Shown here: positions 58,672-64,000 of the stretch, piece after piece
How the letters are laid out: every line of letters starts with the position of its first letter
How positions within the stretch are numbered: position 1 is the stretch's first letter
From: Leptoclinus maculatus
Taxonomy: Eukaryota; Chordata; Actinopteri; Perciformes; Stichaeidae
Assembly: GCA_032191485.1 (NCBI GenBank)
Contig: JAVDOI010000016.1
Coordinates: 6,420,270-6,484,269 of the forward strand
Length of the DNA stretch: 64,000 nt
Direction of reading: 5' to 3'
The notes under the pieces: model-generated
Told to the model about the DNA's origin: nothing
What the model saw: the letters and a program-made list of their open reading frames with translations, nothing else
Databases searched by the model: none
Position numbers and translations under genes: made by a program

Positions 58672-60800
58672 CTGAGCCTCCTCTCGCACAACAACACAAA
58701 CGATGGACGGATGAAAATGATCCAACCTGTGGAGCTGTATTTTTTTGACTGTATAAGTAAGAAGAGACGTCCGAATTCATCAAGAAAAGTTACACTGGCA
58801 GACATTTGAATCTCTTAGCTGTGTGGAACAAGGTTTGTAAAGGGTAATTGTTTAACAGCTGTTAAACAGCACCCACAACAGAGACAAACAAGCCTAAAGT
58901 CCTGATTCAAAACCTTTGAGCTAATGATTTTAAATAGTCCAGCAGTATAAACGCTAATATCACATCCGTCTACTAAATCGTGAAGCTCGTAATCTCAACA
59001 CGGTTACCGTTTAGTATGAAAAAAGACAGAGTCTCACCCTGTGGAGGGGGTCATGATGCAGCCTCCACGATCAACGGTCATCCTGCAGCCACAGCCGCGC
59101 TCCGGGGTGTCGTGGTTCATCCCAAAATTGTGTCCGAGCTCGTGTGCCAAAGTCACCGCTGCCCCCAGTGGGTTCTCGGAGTGATCCTGCAACGGGACAA
59201 CGGGACACACGGGAACATGAGAACGTGTTAGTCGTCTGTAATGACTGACATTGCAATTGCAATATGATTTACAATACTAGAGGTGATTATAACTTTTACA
59301 TCATTATGATTATGAGGGATCTGTACCAAACAAAGATGTTTTCTTAAGTCTGGAGAATACGATGTGTAGGAGAGGACGTCTGTGCAGCATGACACTACTT
59401 CATTTTAAATGGTATTTTGACACGCATTTTGCCGTTAACAGATATTGTGCCTCCCGAGATCTGATAATTGCAGTAGGCCATGTTGCGATTTTGATAAAAT
59501 TTAAATGAATTTTGCACCTCTAGTTACTCGAGTAAGCTTTGAGCCGAGCCATACTGAAGTGCACTGGTATTAACAAGAGAAGAGAAGAGAAGAGGGAAAA
59601 AAAGAAAACTAAACTCAAAGAAGACTATTTTTAAGCAGCAGATTCCCAAAACAGTTGGGTAACCGTCCAATCTGCCACCTCATCATTCTTCTATTACTCA
59701 TTCTTCCTCACAGAGGCCTGAATTCATCTGCCATTCCATTACCCCTGCAGACCCAATCATAGCCGCCGCTAGTAGAGAGACAGCGACTGCAGTAGGCGAG
59801 TCACACGGAACCTAGCTCCGTGTGACTCCGCTGCTGCATTGATAAGCAAGAAAACTGCCCTTCACAAGGCAGCCGGAGATGGAGAATGACGAGGGAGAGG
59901 TGGACGCTTTACAGTCAGACGGGTCGGGAGGCAGATAGAGACGGGGGAGTTTGAAGGGTGACTGAGAAAGGAAGTCAATGTAGTTCTGTATGTGTGTATG
60001 CCAAGGCGAGACTGGAAAAGGGACAAACAGATAAGGATGAATGACATCAACTTCCAATAGAATCGTCTCGGGATAAAATGATCATTGTGTGTCATCATTC
60101 AGCTACATACTGCTGTTTGAATCAATTATTGTGAACAAATTGTAATTAAAGGTACACAAAATGAGGTGTTAAAAGTGTTTAATACGTAACAGTGGAACAC
60201 AGTTAAACACACTTTACGTGTGATTTTTTTTGCATACGTTTCCCACATTGACATCAGACACATATTCTTATCTTTTTTGTGTGACATTGACATTATTGTG
60301 ACATTTTGCTTCTTCACATTCTGGCAGAGAGTTAGATCAGAAGAATGATACCAACCTCGTGTACGTACGGCACATATGAAGCTGCTGTCAGCAGCCGGTT
60401 ATCTTAATCCATACACAAACATCTGTGGCTGTGAGTAGCCCCCCCCCTGTAGTTTAGACCAGAAAAGCATGTTCCAGCCTTTACGACAGATACAAGCTGT
60501 ATAACTGGTGGCGTGTTGGTTATATGCTACACTCTCAATAACGTGCATGATTCAGCAAACCTGGTAACCTTTCTCTCCAACGTAGCTTCAGTATATCTTA
60601 CTGCAGTATTCAAATGTTTCCACCGTGAGAAACACATGCTTCCTTTGAAAACTGGGTCATAAGCCAAAGTTGAGGGCAAGTCGAGCTATTTTCTACTCTG
60701 ATTACAGAGCAGCATCGCGGGGAGATGCACCCCGCCTTCTAACAAGAGGGATGGGAAAACTTCTTCCTCTGCTACTGTCATGTTTATCAGTGCGTGTCTC

Positions 60801-60837
<37 letters not shown>

Positions 60838-63800
60838 AATTCATAGTTGAGTGCCTCCTCACAAAAATAAAACAAAAGTTATATCAGAGTCAGCAGAAAT
60901 GGATGAAACCTTAGAAGCCACAGTCATTTCTTTTGAAGCAGCTATTCAGCCGTTGTTGTGATAGTGAGCATTTGATAGTGTCGGTTGCAAGAAACGCTCA
61001 GATAATCTTTCTGATCATTTTTCCGACCATGTGAGAAAGTAACTCCCTGCAGAATGCCACATAAAAAAACAGGGGATATTGTTCGCTTGTTACAGTTTAA
61101 ACCAAACCATTCACATTTAAAGACTCCTGTGAGTTTAATGGCAAAAAGAAGTAACATTATGATGTTCACACTGAAGGAACATGTGGACCAGATAAAGGAC
61201 GTGAGGCTGATTAACATATGGCGGTGTATGGTTTGAGAAATGGTTCATCTCATCTGGCCGCCCTCTAACTGGTTACATGGCCCTTTAATCTCGGGCCAAA
61301 CCATCTGCTATCTGTAAGTAATGGGGAAGACAAACATCTGGAGATGCCATGGCCAGCAGAAAACATATCTATTAATGGGGGGGGATACACATCTGGACTT
61401 GGTGCATCGGCACTGGGCTGATATCCACTTTGTGATTTGGCATGGGTATCAAGTGCTACATCAGGCACCCGACAGGCAGCTAATTTACTATGTACAATAA
61501 TTTTGTGTACCAGGGGTGACGCACAGTTGAGTGTAAAAAAAAAATGTGGGCTCTGTAAGAGCTGGTATGAACAATTTATCACATCTAATAAAAATGTAAA
61601 TGTGATTTTGTTCAAACGATGTGGCCTTTGATTTACCTCTCGGCCCCACCGAGCCGTTTAGAGAGCACGATGGACTGATGGGACGACTTCAAATGACCTT
61701 TAGAAAGGGGGGGTGCGTATCCCTCTGATAGTATATTTTTTTACATATTCCTTTGTGGTGAATGTTGAGGGAGTGCCAGCACAAATATTATTAGGTTTTA
61801 AAAGCATGACTTCCTGCCAGCAAACAGTAAAAAAAAAAACACCTTTTGTGTCTGGATTGTGTTAGCCTGCTGCATCTGAACAATGTCTACACTGATACAA
61901 TCTGGCTACATAGGGGAAGAGGAGGGTGGGAGCAGCAAGAAGATTTTTTTTCTATACTCACCATGACAATGCCTCCGGACTGCTCCACTGTGCACATGCT
62001 CATAATGGGCGCCATGCCAATGGTCGTGCCCTGGAAGTAAACCCCGCTGCAAAGGACAGAAGCAGGGTGGGAAGGAGATAAAACACACCGTACGAGAAAA
62101 AAACCTCCAGGTAACCACATAGTCTAGTTAATTAATGGGGAACAATGGCTGACTGGGCATTAAAACCCCCATGGTATCTTCTGGGAAATGGTTAGCACTA
62201 ATGTAAATTATAAGTGACATAGTAGCTAATGGCCCTTTAAGGGTCGGTTGTTGTGTGTACCAGTAACAGTACTGGGCTCAATACCCACCTTATTAGTTGA
62301 GCATTGTCATGAGGTTTCTGGGGCAGCAGTTTGACTTTCCTCCAATCTAGGAACTCGTGCAGGGTGGAGAAGGGATCCTGGGTGATGGGACATTTATCAG
62401 AGTCACTCCACACCTCCAGACCCACCAGAGCCACCCGGATGTTCAGGGCCCTGTAGAACTGTTGATAAGCAGGGAGTCAGCGTGGATAGAAAAGGCCAGG
62501 GGAGCTATAGAGTTTAGGTTACGTGAATGATCAAAGACTTTCAAAAAGATGTGGTTTCTTAATATGGCAGCCCTGAGTCGTGGATGTAGAGTAAGAACTG
62601 GATACCAGGAAGCCTTTCTTCCAACATTTTGTCGTATGTGGCTGGCGAGCAACTGGATTGAATAGGCTCCATCTTGGGGTCTGGTATGCAGTTCTTATTA
62701 TACATCCATGTCCCTATTAAATGAAAGTTGCTGTGTGCATTAACGAGAACGTCTCTTTTTATGTTTTTCACTTGATCAGTGCACGTCTTCTTCATGTCTT
62801 TATCTATGCTTCCCTTAAGTAAATCCATCTGCCCACTGCATCTGCTAGCTATAGATCCATAGCTAGAAGAGGTTCTGGACAAACTGAAAGCAGCTGTTTT
62901 CGTGCGATATTAATATATCACACATTAATCTCTGCTGCCAGTAATATTTATATTTAAATAAAGTGATTTATCCCTTCTGTGCAAAAGGGGAGAGGTTGGT
63001 TTACCTTGTCCACGTAATTGGCTATCTCCGCCAGTCTCTGTTTCACCTTTTCCACGTCCCTCCCCTGTTTCTGAAACTGGGAAAAACAAAAATGTGATGA
63101 AAAAGGAGCATTTACACCCAGAAGTATAGTGGCGCTGATGAGGACGTGAATGACACCGTAGTTACAGTCATTTTCGGAACTAAAAAGCATGGAAGAACAC
63201 GGGACACCCACAAAGGCAATACGTTTTCCTGAGTGCTAGGCAGCTTGTCAAGCTGTGACCATCTGGATCTAGAAAAATCTCCTAGTGTTAGAGAGACAAA
63301 TGGCAAGGCCGCAGGGAGCAGGCGTATTGGCAGATCTGACAGCCGGCAAAGCTTTTGATCCAAACTGCAGCAAAGTCAGACTTACTATTCCTAACCTACT
63401 TGTGTATCCACCTTGCGCTGGGTGCTGGACCTCAGCAACGTACTTGATCCCCTATCCTTTTGTCTTTTTCTTTATTTCCTTTTTGCTTTCCATTCAGGTT
63501 GTGGGCATTAGCAGAGGGCCGCCAGGAGGAAACCCCACAATGAGCCTGTCAGTGCTTATGGGAGACTCTTCTGTATCCACACCGCTTTTTCCGGTTTCCT
63601 GTCCGAGCCGGCTGGGGAATCGTTCAGCACTTCCTGTCAAAACGGAGCCTCTGCCACAAGACCACACTGCTTGTTGCACACTGACCTAATTCAGCAGCCC
63701 CGGTGGGACCCGCTCTACAGTTACTACAGCCGTGCCCTGATTTCCTTCTGCTTATAACACGAAGGGTTGTTGCATTACCTCTCTGTTGTCTGCAACAATG

Positions 63801-63844
63801 ATCAGCTCAACGTACTTGGTTGTCTTCTGAGTATGCCTTTTATG
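33497..63844 (-). CDS. adam12: ADAM12 metalloprotease-disintegrin, 5'-truncated by the window edge, 17 exons
   Basis: Exons: 63844-63779, 63076-63005, 62458-62289, 62046-61962, 59186-59038, 50751-50574, 48011-47922, 46893-46698, 46599-46491, 46040-45842, 44276-44199, 42358-42250, 41917-41779, 40969-40861, 39235-38984, 34317-34157, 33536-33497. They join in frame to 733 residues plus stop, starting at the basic prodomain cleavage region (HKR). The matching part of human ADAM12 is about 700 residues. The order is metalloprotease, disintegrin, cysteine-rich, EGF-like, transmembrane, proline-rich tail. ADAM12 is a type I membrane protease that sheds growth-factor ligands and IGFBPs, binds integrins and syndecans, and works in muscle, bone and placenta. 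GGASRPVIGTNAVSIETNIP identifies ADAM12 over ADAM19. Signal peptide and most of the prodomain lie past 64000. The reading frame is intact; large introns carry repeats. Confidence 0.95.
34769..34798. repeat. (CCT)n trinucleotide run
   Basis: About ten CCT units in an adam12 intron; on the transcript strand it is a pure AGG purine tract. Confidence 0.85.
35197..35610 (+). mobile_element. Decayed, internally deleted Tc1-like transposon
   Basis: The left end CACTATATAGACAAAACGAA followed by TGGAGACAC, and the right end with CATACTTTTGGCCATGTATG, resemble Tc1/mariner-type termini of fish. Between them a transposase remnant reads ..DSPDLNTVQHPSDDLD.., the decayed form of the SPDLNPIEHLWDELE block that follows the third catalytic acid. 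Frames are broken, most of the gene is missing, and a CA array (35485-35564) has expanded inside. It sits in an adam12 intron and cannot be active. Confidence 0.75.
35485..35564. repeat. (CA)n microsatellite
   Basis: About 40 CA units inside the Tc1-like remnant. Confidence 0.95.
36221..36239. repeat. G19 homopolymer after a GT run
   Basis: Nineteen consecutive G on the + strand directly follow (GT)n. It is a C tract in the adam12 transcript. Confidence 0.9.
37320..37900. repeat. Degenerate dispersed fish repeat
   Basis: Phrases such as AGTACAAGTACCTCAGTATT and CTTAAGTACAATACCGTAGT are the inverted form of a repeat family common in fish genomes, related to the core inside the 12561 and 29579 repeats. 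Borders are unclear. Confidence 0.4.
40059..40108. repeat. (CA)n microsatellite in an adam12 intron
   Basis: About 25 CA units with a final CG interruption. Confidence 0.9.
41779..41917 (-). CDS. adam12: adam12 transmembrane exon
   Basis: The exon encodes a 20-23 residue hydrophobic helix (ITVAILVTLVSLLVTVIVIF) followed by the basic stop-transfer RRKTLLRLLFANKKSTLEKF. It matches human KRKTLIRLLFTNKKTTIEKL. Its presence shows that a membrane-anchored long form is encoded. Confidence 0.95.
42250..46599 (-). CDS. adam12: adam12 exons for cysteine-rich and EGF-like domains
   Basis: Exons 46599-46491, 46040-45842, 44276-44199 and 42358-42250. CRGTHVYLGDDMPDPGLVLAG is within a few residues of human. 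The EGF-like part reads C-SGK-C-NGRG-V-C-NNKKN-C-H-C with the expected cysteine spacing. The region mediates substrate and syndecan contacts in known ADAM12. Confidence 0.95.
42873..42903. repeat. (GT)n microsatellite in an adam12 intron
   Basis: About 15 GT units, preceded by a G11 run near 42740. Confidence 0.85.
43439..43455. repeat. G17 homopolymer
   Basis: Seventeen consecutive G in an adam12 intron, following GCAGGGA. Confidence 0.85.
46698..50751 (-). CDS. adam12: adam12 exons for metalloprotease end and disintegrin domain
   Basis: Three exons (50751-50574, 48011-47922, 46893-46698) encode YPFPTVFSTCSKKDL, the GGQKCGNGYVEEGEECDCGE start of the disintegrin fold, and its Cys-rich body. 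The integrin-binding loop reads CRETSNSCDLPEFC and lacks RGD, as in human (CRDSSNSCDLPEFC). The last of these exons runs on into NVYLHDGHAC and ICQTHEQQCITLWGPG of the cysteine-rich domain. Confidence 0.95.
46906..46931. repeat. (CAGTA)n pentanucleotide beside an adam12 acceptor
   Basis: About five units of ACAGT/CAGTA on the + strand end 12 bp from the acceptor of exon 46893-46698. On the transcript this is (TACTG)n just upstream of the terminal TGTGTCCACAG. Confidence 0.85.
47250..47720 (-). mobile_element. Non-LTR retrotransposon fragment (reverse transcriptase C-terminus)
   Basis: On the minus strand, LEIMVNDFDHNLCWKAHINN then SKTSAMLYKTKDILT matches the post-catalytic region of fish LINE reverse transcriptases (pattern FLGV.ID..L.WK.HI..V..KISK). 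After a stop and a frame change it continues MLQKRAVNIVNPSDY and HKAQQRLPPNCIQRFE, matching the LQKRAIRIV...YKA...LP.NIQ..F tail. Stops and gaps make it dead. It is a CR1/L2/Rex-like clade member by pattern only. It lies in an adam12 intron, antisense to + and sense to adam12. Confidence 0.7.
48012..50573 (-). other. adam12 intron, 2.6 kb
   Basis: It contains a TGTC repeat and an unrecognised + strand open frame of 150 codons (48481-48933). No exon with both splice sites and disintegrin-like sequence was seen. Confidence 0.5.
49333..49365. repeat. (TGTC)n tetranucleotide repeat
   Basis: Eight units of TGTC in an adam12 intron. Confidence 0.9.
50752..59037 (-). other. adam12 intron, 8.3 kb
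   Basis: The largest intron of the window separates the zinc-site exon from the next. It has a G13 tract (51392-51404), a CA run (53003-53032), a TG run (58643-58671), a short TA run (56699-56716) and several unrecognised open frames. No protein family could be read. Confidence 0.6.
59038..63844 (-). CDS. adam12: adam12 exons for propeptide end and metalloprotease domain
   Basis: Five exons encode HKR followed by KYVELIIVADNRE, the EVEKVKQRL-type helix, the EVW/LHEFLDWRK region and GTTIGMAPIMSMC. The zinc site HELGHNFGMNHD keeps all three His ligands and the catalytic Glu. The Met-turn GGCIM follows. All features of an active reprolysin are present, so the enzyme is predicted to be active. 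The cysteine-switch exon is outside the window. Confidence 0.95.
59187..61961 (-). other. adam12 intron, 2.8 kb
   Basis: It contains an AGAAG-type purine repeat (about 59575-59595) and a TG run (60805-60836). Nothing else was recognised. Confidence 0.5.
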
Positions 63845-64000
63845 CTGAAGGAAAAAAAAACAGAAATGCTGCAATGTTAGAAATATTTTAAGATTTGTTA
63901 AAGAAAATGTTTTTCAAGGACTTTTGCCCACTTCTTCCTCCTTTAATATCTGGGTACTTCTTCAAGCACTGGAAAATAGCAGAGTAGCACAATTGATGTG

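Noticed and set aside
62559..62882. 107-codon minus-strand frame inside an adam12 intron
   Set aside because: ADAM12 reads directly from YVDK (63005) to FYRALNIR (62458) as in human. The frame has no matching protein and would break that join.

Overview
The window is vertebrate nuclear DNA, almost certainly from a teleost fish. Genes are split into many short exons with GT-AG introns, (CA)n/(TG)n microsatellites are very frequent, and several repeats are fish-type (a TIR element that I recall as common in fish genomes, a decayed Tc1-like element, a non-LTR retroelement fragment). Five protein genes could be assembled exon by exon from the sequence. Four belong to the neighbourhood known from human chromosome 10q26: TEX36, EDRF1, DHX32 and ADAM12. 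The fifth is an ATG16-family gene lying between TEX36 and EDRF1.

Layout: 1-6759 has no recognisable gene. tex36 (6846-7793, minus, 4 exons, 195 aa) is followed upstream by a short atg16-like gene (8906-11912, minus, 7 exons, 252 aa). That gene faces edrf1 (13909-21366, plus, 25 exons, 1252 aa) head to head across about 2 kb. edrf1 converges on dhx32 (23287-28977, minus, 11 exons, 739 aa). About 4.5 kb of repeat-rich DNA then separates dhx32 from the 3' end of adam12 (33497-63844, minus, 17 exons visible, 733 aa). The adam12 5' end (signal peptide, most of the prodomain) lies beyond the right edge.

The genes are not an operon and share no single pathway. They cover autophagy membrane conjugation (atg16-like), erythroid transcription (edrf1), a degenerate DEAH-box protein (dhx32), a testis protein of unknown role (tex36) and a membrane metalloprotease-disintegrin (adam12).

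The most notable points are these. The ATG16-family gene ends after the coiled coil and has no WD40 domain. dhx32 has lost both the Walker A lysine (Arg) and the DExH glutamate (Gln). A nearly identical ~480 bp repeat occurs in direct orientation just outside the edrf1-dhx32 pair. A perfect 167 bp inverted repeat at 30150-31051 encloses a 12-unit CpG-rich minisatellite whose 20-mer unit contains a palindrome. One edrf1 splice acceptor has a (TG)n run where the pyrimidine tract should be, and one edrf1 intron is GC-AG. MMP21, UROS, BCCIP and FANK1, which sit among these genes in human, are absent here.
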